From an uncultured Prochlorococcus sp. (GTDB taxonomy: Bacteria > Cyanobacteriota > Cyanobacteriia > PCC-6307 > Cyanobiaceae), in NCBI GenBank assembly GCA_902536555.1, contig CACAXR010000009.1, positions 1 through 34,067 of the forward strand: DNA of 34,067 nucleotides. The letters run 5' to 3'. The notes below the pieces were generated by a model, which had not been told where the DNA came from, did no database searches, and saw only the letters and a program-made list of their open reading frames with translations. Position numbers and translations under genes: made by a program. Each line of letters opens with the position of its first letter. Within the stretch, counting starts at the first letter, position 1. This document shows positions 21,660 through 32,038 of this stretch, piece by piece.

Positions 21660-22940
21660 GTGAAAAATAATAATAACTTGCTTGAAGTTCCGAATATCAA
21701 CTCAAAGGATGCAAAATTAAAAAAATTAATTTATGACGTGAATGATTCCCTATTTAGTCAGGATAATTATTCTAAGGAACATTTGGAATACCTATGCGTG
21801 TGTAGTGGAGGAACAACCTCTAGCTGTGCAAAAAATGGGTTTTCAACTCTTGATCTAAGAAAAAATTACAGCAAAATTCACCTCGATAGTGAAAGTAATT
21901 TAGTAAAAATTGGAGGTGGGGTACTAATGGGAGATTTAGTAAATTATTTACAAAAACATAATCGAAGTTTTCCAATCGGACTTTCTAAACTTCCCGGAGC
22001 AGGCTATATACTTACTGGTGGAGTAAGCCCACTTAGTAGAGCCTACGGATTAGCCATTGACAATATTGAATCAATAAAAGGTTTCTTAGGTAATGGCACA
22101 TTTGTCTCTTTTAAAAAAAACCAAATAAATCCAGAAGAACAATTGATTTGGGAAGCAATTAAAGGAGCAGCACCATTCTTCTCAATTATTACCGAAATAG
22201 AACTTAAGACTATTCAATCTAATCCAATTAAGGTTATTGAAGGATTTGTAAATCTAAATGAACTTTCAGAAATAATAAAACTATCAGAGGAATTTCCAGA
22301 AAATATTAGTCTTCAATGGATTTATGCCCAAAAAATTTACTTATATATTTTTGCTGAGCTCAAAAGTAATTTAGAGGATAAAAGAACAGAAGAATACTTA
22401 ATGCTTCTAGACAAATTTCCTACTTTAGAAAAACATTTCCATGAGAACTTTAACGAAATAAATTTCTTCCCAAAGGGATTGAATTTATATGAGCTAAATG
22501 CAAATAACCATTCTGAGGTAATTAGTCTTCTTGGAGAAGATTTAAAAAATGATATCCCAATTTTTATAGAACGTTTGAATGAAATAATGGACAATAAACC
22601 TAATAATTCCTGTTATGTTGCTTCTCAACAATTAGGTTGCAAAACTAAAAAGTTAAATCATGGCTCAAGCTTTTTTGTTCATAGAAAAAGTACTTGGAAA
22701 CCATGGATATATGCATCATGGAAAAAAAATGATCTTCAAGAAAAAGAAGTCGCGTTGGAATGGATGTATAAATCGTGGAGCAAACTAAAAAGGTTTTATC
22801 CAAATATTCACTTAGCCCAATTGCATAATCATTTAAATTTTCATGAGGAGGAAATTACACTAGCCTTTGGAAATAGAATGAATGAATTAAAAACTTTAAA
22901 GAATATTTTTGACCCACAAGGTATTTTGCCTCCTTTATGA
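21660..22940 (+). CDS. FAD-binding oxidoreductase, PCMH/VAO fold
   Basis: This 426-residue protein has the N-terminal PCMH FAD-binding domain: CVCSGGTTSSCAKNGFSTLDLRKNY near 45-70, a GGGVLMGDLVNYLQKHN loop, and SKLPGAGYILTGGVSPLSRAYG near 105-125 that wraps the flavin. The C-terminal half has the berberine-bridge-like ending NHLNFHEEEITLAFGNRMNELKTLKNIFDPQGILPP. I see no convincing covalent flavin His. The substrate is unknown; relatives oxidise alcohols, sugars or lactones. The start is a GTG; no ATG precedes the FAD motif in frame. It is followed by the SulP gene after 30 bases. Confidence 0.8.
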   Translation: MKNNNNLLEVPNINSKDAKLKKLIYDVNDSLFSQDNYSKEHLEYLCVCSGGTTSSCAKNGFSTLDLRKNYSKIHLDSESNLVKIGGGVLMGDLVNYLQKHNRSFPIGLSKLPGAGYILTGGVSPLSRAYGLAIDNIESIKGFLGNGTFVSFKKNQINPEEQLIWEAIKGAAPFFSIITEIELKTIQSNPIKVIEGFVNLNELSEIIKLSEEFPENISLQWIYAQKIYLYIFAELKSNLEDKRTEEYLMLLDKFPTLEKHFHENFNEINFFPKGLNLYELNANNHSEVISLLGEDLKNDIPIFIERLNEIMDNKPNNSCYVASQQLGCKTKKLNHGSSFFVHRKSTWKPWIYASWKKNDLQEKEVALEWMYKSWSKLKRFYPNIHLAQLHNHLNFHEEEITLAFGNRMNELKTLKNIFDPQGILPPL

Positions 22941-22970
22941 GGTAACTTCTTAATTATAAAGAAACTTAAA

Positions 22971-24536
22971 ATGTCAAATTTCTCAAGATATTTATCTATA
23001 AATTGGTTAGATGATCCAAAGTCAAATATTCTCTCTGGCTTAGTTGTTGCTTTTGCAATGATCCCAGAAGCAATTGCTTTTTCAGGTATAGCTGGAGTAG
23101 ATCCTAAAGTTGGCCTTTTTGGTGCATTTTGTTTATCCATAACAATTGCGATCGTTGGAGGAAGAAGGGGCATGATCACTTCAGCCACAGGTTCAACAGC
23201 TCTTTTAATGACTGGACTTGTTGCTTATGGAGAATCACAAGCTCCTGGATTAGGTGTCCCATATCTTATTGCAGCTGGAATATTAACTGGAATATTCCAA
23301 ATTCTTTGGGGATATTTAAGACTTGCCTACCAAATGCGATTCGTGCCAACAGGAGTATTAAGTGGATTTGTTAATGCACTGGCACTTTTAATATTTCAAG
23401 CACAACTACCTCAGTTAGGAATAGGTATTAAAGAATCAAAAGGATTAGTTGAACAAACTATAAGTCAATATCCAGTTAACTCTCAGATTCCAGTAGTTTG
23501 GATTCTTGTAATCCTAGGATTAGTAATTATTTATGGACTTCCAAAAATCACAAAAGTAGTCCCATCTCAACTTATAGCAATAGTAGTAATTACACTTATA
23601 AGCATATTATTTAATTTAGATGTCCCAACAGTTAGCGATTTAGGTAAATTACCTGATGGATTACCAAGTATTTCTCTTCCCTTTGGATCAGTAGAAAATG
23701 GGAAAGTACCTTTTAGTCTTGAAACATTAGGGATAATTTTACCGACGTCACTTGCAATATCTCTCGTAGGTTTAATGGAAACCTTTTTAACTCAAGATAT
23801 TTTAGACGATGTAACTGATACAAGTTCTAATAAAAATAAAGAAGCAAGAGGACAGGGAATCGCCAATATTGTGGCATCCTTATTCGGTGGAATGGCAGGA
23901 TGTGCCTTAGTTGGGCAATCTGTTATGAATACAGAAAATGGTGGTAAATCTAGATTATCGACCCTATCCTCAGGTATATCTCTACTAATTATGATCATCC
24001 TCTTGAAGTCTTGGATTGGGGCAATACCAATGGCTGCCTTAGTAGCAATTATGATAACGATCGCAATAAGTACAGCAGATATAAATGGATTAAAAAATAT
24101 TAGAAAGATACCTAAAAGTGATACTGCAGTAATGCTTATGACTTTTGCAGTAACAATGCTTACAAAACCTCATAATCTTGCACTTGGAGTTATTGCAGGA
24201 GTTGCATTAGCTGCAATACTTTTCAGCAGAAAAGTCGCAAAAGTTATAACTGTTACAAGAGCGAAAGAAAATAATTTGACTACCTACAAAGTAAAAGGAC
24301 AATTATTTTTTGTAAGTAAAATTTATTTTTTACAAGGATTTGATATTCATGAACATCCAGAAAATATTGTAATTGACATGTCTTTAGCTCATATCTGGGA
24401 TCAAAGTGGCGTTGTTGCTCTTGAGCAAATTATTAGAAAATTCCAGAATGGTGGTTCTAAAGTTGAAATTGTAGGATTAAATAAAGAAAGTCTTAACTTA
24501 TTTGAAAGACTAGGTGGTATGGAAAGCGCTCATTAA
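22971..24536 (+). CDS. SulP-family anion transporter with STAS domain
   Basis: This is a 521-residue SLC26/SulP transporter. About 10-14 hydrophobic segments begin with NILSGLVVAFAMIPEAIAFSGIAGVDPKVGLFGAF, the SulP signature, and include the sodium/anion-binding-region-like ITSATGSTALLMTG. A C-terminal STAS domain (about 430-521, with VIDMSLAHIWDQSGVVALEQII) is cytoplasmic. The family includes sulfate carriers and the cyanobacterial bicarbonate transporter BicA. In a photosynthetic host a bicarbonate role is attractive but not shown; I would not assign bicA. It may share a transcript with the FAD oxidoreductase and is convergent with metA (5 bases). Confidence 0.87.
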   Translation: MSNFSRYLSINWLDDPKSNILSGLVVAFAMIPEAIAFSGIAGVDPKVGLFGAFCLSITIAIVGGRRGMITSATGSTALLMTGLVAYGESQAPGLGVPYLIAAGILTGIFQILWGYLRLAYQMRFVPTGVLSGFVNALALLIFQAQLPQLGIGIKESKGLVEQTISQYPVNSQIPVVWILVILGLVIIYGLPKITKVVPSQLIAIVVITLISILFNLDVPTVSDLGKLPDGLPSISLPFGSVENGKVPFSLETLGIILPTSLAISLVGLMETFLTQDILDDVTDTSSNKNKEARGQGIANIVASLFGGMAGCALVGQSVMNTENGGKSRLSTLSSGISLLIMIILLKSWIGAIPMAALVAIMITIAISTADINGLKNIRKIPKSDTAVMLMTFAVTMLTKPHNLALGVIAGVALAAILFSRKVAKVITVTRAKENNLTTYKVKGQLFFVSKIYFLQGFDIHEHPENIVIDMSLAHIWDQSGVVALEQIIRKFQNGGSKVEIVGLNKESLNLFERLGGMESAH

Positions 24537-24541
24537 AAAAG

Positions 24542-25432
24542 TTAATTAAGACTAACTTGTTGATAACAAAACCATAGCCATTGCTGAAAAAGCAAATTCC
24601 TATGAGATCTCCAAGCGGTTTTTGAACTATTTATATCAAAATTTTCAGGAGGAGGAACATCTCCCTTTTCTTTATCTCTTTCAATTTCACTAATAATTCT
24701 GTGCACCGTATATTCAGGATGACCTAAATGCATTAGTTGTTTTTGATCATTAGATTCAAATATTGTATATCCAACATTTTCTCCATAAGCCAACAAATTC
24801 AATTTCCCATTTTTTTGGGCCTTCTCCATTTCCAAATCTGGTAATCCAGCAAATCTACTTTGAGGACAAATAAATTCATCATCTTGTGTACCCATCAAAG
24901 GATGACCAGGAACAAGACTTTTTAAGGGGAACACCCCAAATAATTTCCTATCAAAAACTTTCTTATCGACCCCTGCCAAATAGGCCAGTGCAAAGCCAGC
25001 CCAACATAATCCAAGAGTACTCGCACAAGAATTTCTGGCTTCATTTACAATTTTCACAAATTCATCCCAATACTTAACCTCCTCAAAGGCTAGGTGCTCA
25101 ATAGGTGCTCCAGTAATAATGATTCCATCTAAAGGTTCTGGATTATTTGCTTCTTCCCAAGTAATGTATAGATTATTCAGATGATTAAGATCCCATGTTT
25201 TATAGGAGTGAGTTTTAAGCTTTATCCAAACTGGCTCAATTTGAAGAGGAGATAATCCAAGTGGATGCAGTAAGTTAAATTCATACTGCTTCCCAAGAGG
25301 CATTATATTTAAAATACCAATCCTAAGAGGACGTATATCCTGTCTTCTTGCCAAATCTGGTTCAATCCAAGATATATGATTTTTTTCAACATCACTAATC
25401 TTGTGATAGTTACTAGGAATTATTAAAGCCAA
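24542..25432 (-). CDS. metA: Homoserine O-acetyltransferase, MetA family
   Basis: The 296-residue enzyme belongs to the MetA class-I-amidotransferase-like fold: catalytic Cys143 in GLCWAG and the His/Glu pair in GHPEY near residue 235. It keeps the family landmarks RQDIRPLRIGILNIMP and ITGAPIEHLAFEEVKYW. The residue that sets acyl-CoA specificity (Gly in the succinyl-CoA enzyme of E. coli, Glu in acetyl-CoA enzymes) is Glu112 here, so it should make O-acetylhomoserine despite common annotation as succinyltransferase (inference). It is directly downstream of metY (13-base gap), whose product consumes O-acetylhomoserine. Confidence 0.88.
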   Translation of the reverse strand: MALIIPSNYHKISDVEKNHISWIEPDLARRQDIRPLRIGILNIMPLGKQYEFNLLHPLGLSPLQIEPVWIKLKTHSYKTWDLNHLNNLYITWEEANNPEPLDGIIITGAPIEHLAFEEVKYWDEFVKIVNEARNSCASTLGLCWAGFALAYLAGVDKKVFDRKLFGVFPLKSLVPGHPLMGTQDDEFICPQSRFAGLPDLEMEKAQKNGKLNLLAYGENVGYTIFESNDQKQLMHLGHPEYTVHRIISEIERDKEKGDVPPPENFDINSSKTAWRSHRNLLFQQWLWFCYQQVSLN

Positions 25433-25445
25433 TAAATCTCCTTTC

Positions 25446-26789
<1,344 letters not shown>

Positions 26790-26845
26790 CTATTATCTAT
26801 TTAACTTAAAAAAGCCCCAAAAAAAAACAAAAAAAAGATAAATAT

Positions 26846-27547
26846 TTATAAATCCTTTTTTAATGAGGGGTAATTATTTTTCATATATGAACTAAAATTT
26901 TCTTTTATTGCAGATCTAAGTCTCTCAATATTTGCAAAATCAATAATGGGGAAAGTTTTATTAGCCTCAGGATCTTTTTCAGTAATTGATTTCCAATTCT
27001 TACCTAGATCTTTTTCAGAGTTGTTAAGAACCTCATCAAAATTTAAACACTTATCATTGTTCTTAGCATCAAATTCACTAAAAGCTTTATTTATAAGCTC
27101 TTTTCTATTTTCGAATAGATTCTTAGCTTTTAAAGTATCTGGAAGACCCATAACTGGTTGTAATTCCTTAAGAAGTTTTATTTCCTCTTCAATTAAGAGT
27201 GTCCAAACACCATATTTATTTTTTGGAAGATTAGAGTTACTAAAAATATTAATTTCATCGAGGTAAAAATTTAACCATAGATAATAAGATTTTTCTTCAA
27301 TAGTTTTTTTAATGGATATCTTTTTATTTTGGATCTTTGGGAGTAACTTTTCTGCCTTCTTTAAAAACTGTCTGTCTTCTCTTTCTAAATTTATTAATCC
27401 CCATCTTTGACTGTATTCCCATAAATCTTCGTATCTTGTTAAGTCTTCTTGATTCCAACCAAGAGCTTTAAGTTCATGAGAACGATGAGTTAATTCCTTT
27501 TTCAAAAAAAACCTTTTAAACCATAATAATTCTAACCCTGCAATCAA
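26846..27547 (-). CDS. Conserved-looking protein of unknown function, N-terminal helix
   Basis: The protein is 233 residues from the TTG at 27547, charged and largely helical, with many Trp, Lys and Glu (LGWNQEDLTRYEDLWEYSQRWGLINLEREDRQFL). The frame remains open upstream to 27586 without a standard start codon and would add a hydrophobic stretch (FFIYLLILIAGLELLW), so the true start may be further upstream at a rare codon such as ATT, giving a membrane anchor. No family is recognised. It lies 50 bases after the dehydrogenase-like gene on the same strand and 71 bases before metY. Confidence 0.55.
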   Translation of the reverse strand: MIAGLELLWFKRFFLKKELTHRSHELKALGWNQEDLTRYEDLWEYSQRWGLINLEREDRQFLKKAEKLLPKIQNKKISIKKTIEEKSYYLWLNFYLDEINIFSNSNLPKNKYGVWTLLIEEEIKLLKELQPVMGLPDTLKAKNLFENRKELINKAFSEFDAKNNDKCLNFDEVLNNSEKDLGKNWKSITEKDPEANKTFPIIDFANIERLRSAIKENFSSYMKNNYPSLKKDL

Positions 27548-27597
27548 GATTAGTAAATAAATGAAGAACTTAGTATTTTTGTAAATTCAACAAATTA

Positions 27598-29106
27598 TCA
27601 ATTATTAAAATAACTATTGATAATTTTCAATACATTGATATAGCTGGGATATTTTTTAGAAATTTGATTACTGTATTCATTTTTTTTAATATAATTTTCC
27701 TCTTTGTTAATGAACAACTTCTTGTAAAAGTTTTCAATATCATTAAAAAGATAATCTCCTTTTAATTTTTCATTTAGTTCTAAAGATAATTCAGATTTCA
27801 CAGATTCTTGGCAAAAATTAGTGATTTCTTCTGAACTAATTAAAACTTTATAAATTTCTTTTTTTTCTTCTGAATTAGCATTAAAGCATAAATAAATAAG
27901 ATTAATCATTGAACAGTTATTATTTTGGATTTTGAATTCTTTATAAATTTCTGGCCAAAATTTTAAAGATTTTAGACCTTCTAAACCTCCTTGACTGAGA
28001 GAGTATTTATTACACCAATTTACAAATTCTGAGACATCTTTTGGACATCTGTTGAGTTGCAAAAGCATTTCTGATAAAACTTGTCCTGCTTGAAAATTCC
28101 GTGTTGGTTTTCCTTCAGTTGGCAGAGTCATACTCCCTAAGACATCAGCCTTAACAGCATTTAATTGAGAAAAAGTATAATCGCCTTTTTCACAAAATTT
28201 TTCATTAATTATTTCCTTTGCACTAATTATTTCTTCACCATAACCAAGTTCTTTTAATGAAAGATATTTATTTTCTAATTTATTTTCTTTTCTAACTTGT
28301 AATGATACTGATGCGGCCTGATCTAAACATTGAGTTAACAAAATCGTATTTATGCTAGGTAGCATACCTGGCTTATCGGAATGAAAATTATTTACAAAAC
28401 CTGCAAATATGGATGAGATATTTTTTATTGATTTTATATATTGACATTCAATATTATGAACTCCAGGAGAAACTTGAATTTTCGGGGATAATTGATTCAA
28501 AATTCGAGCTCCTACTAAAGCAGTTAGGGGATCAGGATGGCAGAAATTTGCAGTAAAACTATCATTAGGATTTCGTAAAGCTCCATGTCGATGAAATCCT
28601 GTAAAAAAAGCTAAATTTGGATATTTATTACAGAGAATAAAAGGATTTTTACTTTTATTGTCAACGCAAAAAGAACCGACGAGGCAGCCAAGAACCACAT
28701 TTTCTCTTTTTAAAGTTTTTCTGAGTTCTAGAGCATGTTTAACATCATCTTTTATGTGATTACTATTTGAAGCAAGAATTACTATCTCACATTCCAAGAG
28801 AAGCTCTTTTAGATTAAAAGACTTTCTTTTCCCTTCTGAGGAATAATGTCCCATTCTCTTAATCTTTTCAAGAATCTCATTATCCATACCAGAAAGAACA
28901 TCATTTGAGAATGCACCTAACAAATCTCTATCTTCCCTAGGAGCTAAGAGAATATTATTTGATTTTCCATGCATAGCACAGTTGTATGCTAATGATGCAG
29001 GATATAAACCAACACTGTAGAATCCAACTTTGCTGTTCTCTATATTTTCAATTAATGAATAAAAATATTTTTCATCATTTATGTTTTCTATGAAATTATT
29101 CTTCAT
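27598..29106 (-). CDS. Glycerol-3-phosphate-dehydrogenase-like protein
   Basis: This 502-residue protein has an N-terminal Rossmann-like start (SKVGFYSVGLYPASLAYNCAMHGKSNNILLAPRE) in which the classic GxGxxG is degenerate (VGLYPAS). ECEIVILASNSNHI and NVVLGCLVGSFC follow, and a helical second domain with LNAVKADVLGSMTLPTEGKPTRN. The fold resembles NAD-dependent glycerol-3-phosphate or opine dehydrogenases, but it is longer than typical GpsA (about 330 residues) and the nucleotide motif is altered, so activity is uncertain. It is divergent from the StpA-like phosphatase gene by 164 bases, which hints at a link through glycerol 3-phosphate (inference). Confidence 0.55.
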   Translation of the reverse strand: MKNNFIENINDEKYFYSLIENIENSKVGFYSVGLYPASLAYNCAMHGKSNNILLAPREDRDLLGAFSNDVLSGMDNEILEKIKRMGHYSSEGKRKSFNLKELLLECEIVILASNSNHIKDDVKHALELRKTLKRENVVLGCLVGSFCVDNKSKNPFILCNKYPNLAFFTGFHRHGALRNPNDSFTANFCHPDPLTALVGARILNQLSPKIQVSPGVHNIECQYIKSIKNISSIFAGFVNNFHSDKPGMLPSINTILLTQCLDQAASVSLQVRKENKLENKYLSLKELGYGEEIISAKEIINEKFCEKGDYTFSQLNAVKADVLGSMTLPTEGKPTRNFQAGQVLSEMLLQLNRCPKDVSEFVNWCNKYSLSQGGLEGLKSLKFWPEIYKEFKIQNNNCSMINLIYLCFNANSEEKKEIYKVLISSEEITNFCQESVKSELSLELNEKLKGDYLFNDIENFYKKLFINKEENYIKKNEYSNQISKKYPSYINVLKIINSYFNN

Positions 29107-29270
29107 TTTTGGAAATTCTTGATAATTTTTTTTAATTTCTTATCCTTAACAACATTTTTCTACATTAAAGCAATTTTTGACCATAGCAAATTATTTATTG
29201 TAAATATTGAATTTTTTAATTTATAATTTCTTGAGAAAGTAATTTAATTAAAAGAGAAATAATTATAAAT

Positions 29271-30491
29271 ATGGAATATATGGCAAGTAATTTAAAGATA
29301 CAACAACAATTAATTTCTTCTAAAAAAATCTTATTTATTCAAGACATTGACGGAGTTTGTATCCCTTTAGTAAAAGATCCAATGACTAGAGAGTTAGAGT
29401 CAAGATATATTTATGCAGTAAAAGAATTTGCCGAGGAATTTTTTGTATTAACATGCGGTGAACATGAAGGTCCAAGAGGAGTTAACAGAATAATAGAAAG
29501 GAGTTTAGGGAGCACTATTGAGCCTAAAAACAAAGAACTATATCTAAGAGGTTTAGCTGCCTGTGGAGTAGAGTATCAAGACAACAACGGTGAAATAAGT
29601 TTCGAAGGAGTCTCAGAAAAAGAACTAAATTTTTTATCAAAAGTACCTAGTTTAATAAGACCAAGATTTAATTTCATAACTAAGAATATTTTTCCTGAAC
29701 TTAGCCAAGAAGATATCAATTTTCACGCAGTAAAATCAATATGTGAAACACGCTTCTCGCCAACGATTAATTTCAATAGTCTTTTTGATTTAGTTCACAA
29801 AGATTCTGATAAAAGAAAGCTTATTCAAATTAGTTTTGAAAAAATGATGAATGAAATCATCTTAAAAGCTGAATCCGAAGGCCTAAAAGACTCATTTTTC
29901 CTTCATATTTCACCAAATTTAGGAAATAAAAACGGTATGGAAACAATTAAACTTTCTTCTAAAAATGATATTGGATCAACAGACATACAATTACTTATTA
30001 AAGGAGCAGTTAAAGATTCTGGAGTTTTATTTCTTTTAAATAAATTTATTGAGATTAAAACTGGCAGAGCTCCTTTTGGAACTAATTTTAATTTTAGAAA
30101 TTCGCCAAAATCTTTCAGAGAAAAAATTAATTTATGCAAAAGATCTATTCACATAGATGATATGCCTTTAATAGTGGGAGTTGGAGATACAGTAACATCA
30201 AAAAAAAATAATGATGAGGAAAGTTATTTAAGAGGAGGAAGTGACAGATCTTTTTTAGAATTTATACAAATATTAGGTAATGAATTTGGTATTAATAATA
30301 AAATAATTTTTGTAGATAGTAGTTCTGGTGAAGTTGAAAGACCTTCCACAAAAAAAACTGGTTTAATAGGAATTAGTGATATTTATGACAACTTAAAGTT
30401 TGATATAGTTTTTAAAAATGGTCCCAAAGAATATATAACTTGGTTTATTGAACTTGCTAATAAGAGATCAAACTTTAAAAAAAATAGTTGA
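29271..30491 (+). CDS. stpA: Glucosylglycerol-3-phosphate phosphatase-like HAD protein
   Basis: This 406-residue protein begins with the HAD motif I variant FIQDIDGVCIPLVKDPMTREL (Asp25 nucleophile, Asp27 acid), the hallmark of cyanobacterial StpA. Later motifs include VGVGDTVTSKKNNDEESYLRGGSDRSFLEF near 302-332, equivalent to the acidic motif IV region. StpA dephosphorylates glucosylglycerol phosphate, the last step of the salt-protection osmolyte pathway. The synthase GgpS is not in this window, so the natural substrate here is open. It is divergent from the dehydrogenase-like gene and 38 bases ahead of arsS on the same strand. An ATG at 29280 is an alternative start. Confidence 0.75.
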   Translation: MEYMASNLKIQQQLISSKKILFIQDIDGVCIPLVKDPMTRELESRYIYAVKEFAEEFFVLTCGEHEGPRGVNRIIERSLGSTIEPKNKELYLRGLAACGVEYQDNNGEISFEGVSEKELNFLSKVPSLIRPRFNFITKNIFPELSQEDINFHAVKSICETRFSPTINFNSLFDLVHKDSDKRKLIQISFEKMMNEIILKAESEGLKDSFFLHISPNLGNKNGMETIKLSSKNDIGSTDIQLLIKGAVKDSGVLFLLNKFIEIKTGRAPFGTNFNFRNSPKSFREKINLCKRSIHIDDMPLIVGVGDTVTSKKNNDEESYLRGGSDRSFLEFIQILGNEFGINNKIIFVDSSSGEVERPSTKKTGLIGISDIYDNLKFDIVFKNGPKEYITWFIELANKRSNFKKNS

Positions 30492-30529
30492 CTTTTTAAT
30501 TTTCGAATGAAAATCTATAAATTATATAT

Positions 30530-31462
30530 ATGAAAGAAATATTCCCGTCAATATATAAAGAACCTATAGAAACACTGCAAATTAATATAGGTTATAAATG
30601 CAACCAGGCTTGTAAGCATTGTCATGTTAATTCAAGTCCTCTAAGGACTGAGAAGATGTCCAATGAAATAATATCTCTCATTCCAAAAATAATTGATAAG
30701 TACAAAATCAAGACTTTAGATATTACTGGTGGTGCGCCAGAACTACACCCAGAATTTAAAAACCTAATAACCAGTTTGAGCACAAAACAAGTTGATATTA
30801 TTGATAGGTGCAATTTGACAATTTTTTTTGAAGAAGGTTATGAAGATCTTCCACAATTTCTTGCAAAGAATAAAGTGATAGTTACTGCTTCGCTTCCATG
30901 TTATGAAAAAAATAATGTTGATTTTCAAAGAGGTCTTGGGGTTTTTGAAAAAAGTATTAATGCCATAAAAATTCTTAATGATTTAGGCTATGGAATGAAA
31001 GAAACTGGATTACAGTTAAATCTTGTTTATAATCCTGTAAACCCAATTCTTCCTCCTTCTCAGGAAATATTGGAGAAGGATTATAAAAAAATACTATTCG
31101 AAAAATATAATATCGTTTTTAATAATTTATACACAATAACTAATATGCCAATAAATAGATATGAAGAATCTCTTAGGAGGGAAGGCAAACTAAATACTTA
31201 TTACAAATTACTAAAAGAAAATTTTAATGAAAAAAACTTAGAAAATCTCATGTGTAAAAAGACAATTAGCGTAAATTGGCTAGGAGAAATTTATGATTGT
31301 GATTTTAACCAACAGATAAATTTCCGAGAGAATAAAGGACCAAAGACACTTTTTGATCTATTGGATGAATCATTTACTTTTGACTACGGGGTAGCTGTAA
31401 AAGAACATTGTTTTGCTTGCACTGCAGGTGCAGGGTCAAGCTGTGGAGGGACTTTAAGTTAA
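30530..31462 (+). CDS. arsS: Radical SAM protein ArsS (arsenosugar biosynthesis)
   Basis: This 310-residue enzyme has the radical SAM cluster motif CNQACKHC with Cys24, Cys28 and Cys31, the TGGAPELHPEF segment, CNLTIFFEEGYEDLPQFLAKN, and the C-terminal family signature CFACTAGAGSSCGG plus Cys in YDCDFNQQ. This matches ArsS (DUF3641 C-terminal part), which transfers the 5'-deoxyadenosyl group of SAM to dimethylarsenic, making the precursor of arsenosugars. All cluster Cys are present. The partner methyltransferase ArsM is not in the window. It follows the StpA-like gene by 38 bases and is convergent with the Fur-family gene (7-base gap). Confidence 0.85.
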   Translation: MKEIFPSIYKEPIETLQINIGYKCNQACKHCHVNSSPLRTEKMSNEIISLIPKIIDKYKIKTLDITGGAPELHPEFKNLITSLSTKQVDIIDRCNLTIFFEEGYEDLPQFLAKNKVIVTASLPCYEKNNVDFQRGLGVFEKSINAIKILNDLGYGMKETGLQLNLVYNPVNPILPPSQEILEKDYKKILFEKYNIVFNNLYTITNMPINRYEESLRREGKLNTYYKLLKENFNEKNLENLMCKKTISVNWLGEIYDCDFNQQINFRENKGPKTLFDLLDESFTFDYGVAVKEHCFACTAGAGSSCGGTLS

Positions 31463-31469
31463 AAAACTG

Positions 31470-31922
31470 CTACATGCAATTAGGACAAATAGCTCTTACA
31501 TTTAAAGAAGATTCAATTAATTTAAAACCATTAACTTTTGCTGCAACTTTGCCTGCTTTTAAAACTTCTTCATTTTCAAATTCTTCTGTTCTTCCACACC
31601 TAATACAAATCAAATGATGATGGTCAGGTGTGTCGTTACTAAGCAATTCATATCTGTGTCCACCCTCACTGAGTTCTAATTCATGGAGCAAACCCATTTG
31701 TACTAAAAGTCTTAAAGTTCTATAAATTGTTGCTAGTGAAACTTTGGAGCTTGTTTTAACTAACTTTTCATGAACCTCTTCAGCACTAAGATGCTTTCCA
31801 GAGCCAATATTTTCAAATAAATTAAGAACCTTTAGCCTCTGAGGTGTTAATCTTTTCCCATCTTTATGTAAACCATCACCAAGAGGAGATGTAATAACAT
31901 TGTATTGCGAGGATAACGACAA
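31470..31922 (-). CDS. Fur-family metalloregulator
   Basis: This 150-residue regulator has a winged helix at about 20-90 (LTPQRLKVLNLF, HLSAEEVHEKL, SLATIYRTLRLLVQMGLL), then the sensing domain with HHHLICIRCGR and a C-terminal structural zinc site: Cys106, Cys109, Cys146 and Cys149. The family represses iron, zinc or peroxide genes. The subtype (Fur, Zur or PerR) cannot be fixed from sequence alone; the HHH segment and four Cys fit any. It is divergent from the isochorismatase gene with a 116-base gap that may hold its own operator. Confidence 0.85.
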   Translation of the reverse strand: MSLSSQYNVITSPLGDGLHKDGKRLTPQRLKVLNLFENIGSGKHLSAEEVHEKLVKTSSKVSLATIYRTLRLLVQMGLLHELELSEGGHRYELLSNDTPDHHHLICIRCGRTEEFENEEVLKAGKVAAKVNGFKLIESSLNVRAICPNCM

Positions 31923-31939
31923 AATTAACCAATGGCTAT

Positions 31940-31965
31940 TCTCAATAATAACTCTAGATGAGAGT
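31940..31965. promoter_or_regulatory. Candidate operator in the Fur-family/isochorismatase gap
   Basis: TCTCA (31940-31944) and TGAGA (31959-31963) form a spaced inverted repeat, and ACTCT/AGAGT (31951-31965) a second overlapping dyad, 20-40 bases from the Fur-family start. No canonical Fur box is present, so assignment to this regulator is tentative. Confidence 0.3.
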
Positions 31966-32038
31966 AAAACAACTTTTTGATTTAAAATGTTTACTAAAGT
32001 TCTTCAAAATATTATGTTAAATGTATCTTTATATGTAA

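Noticed and set aside
22841-23188. 115-codon minus-strand ORF spanning two genes
   Set aside because: It overlaps the ends of the FAD oxidoreductase and SulP genes, both of which have clear family motifs.
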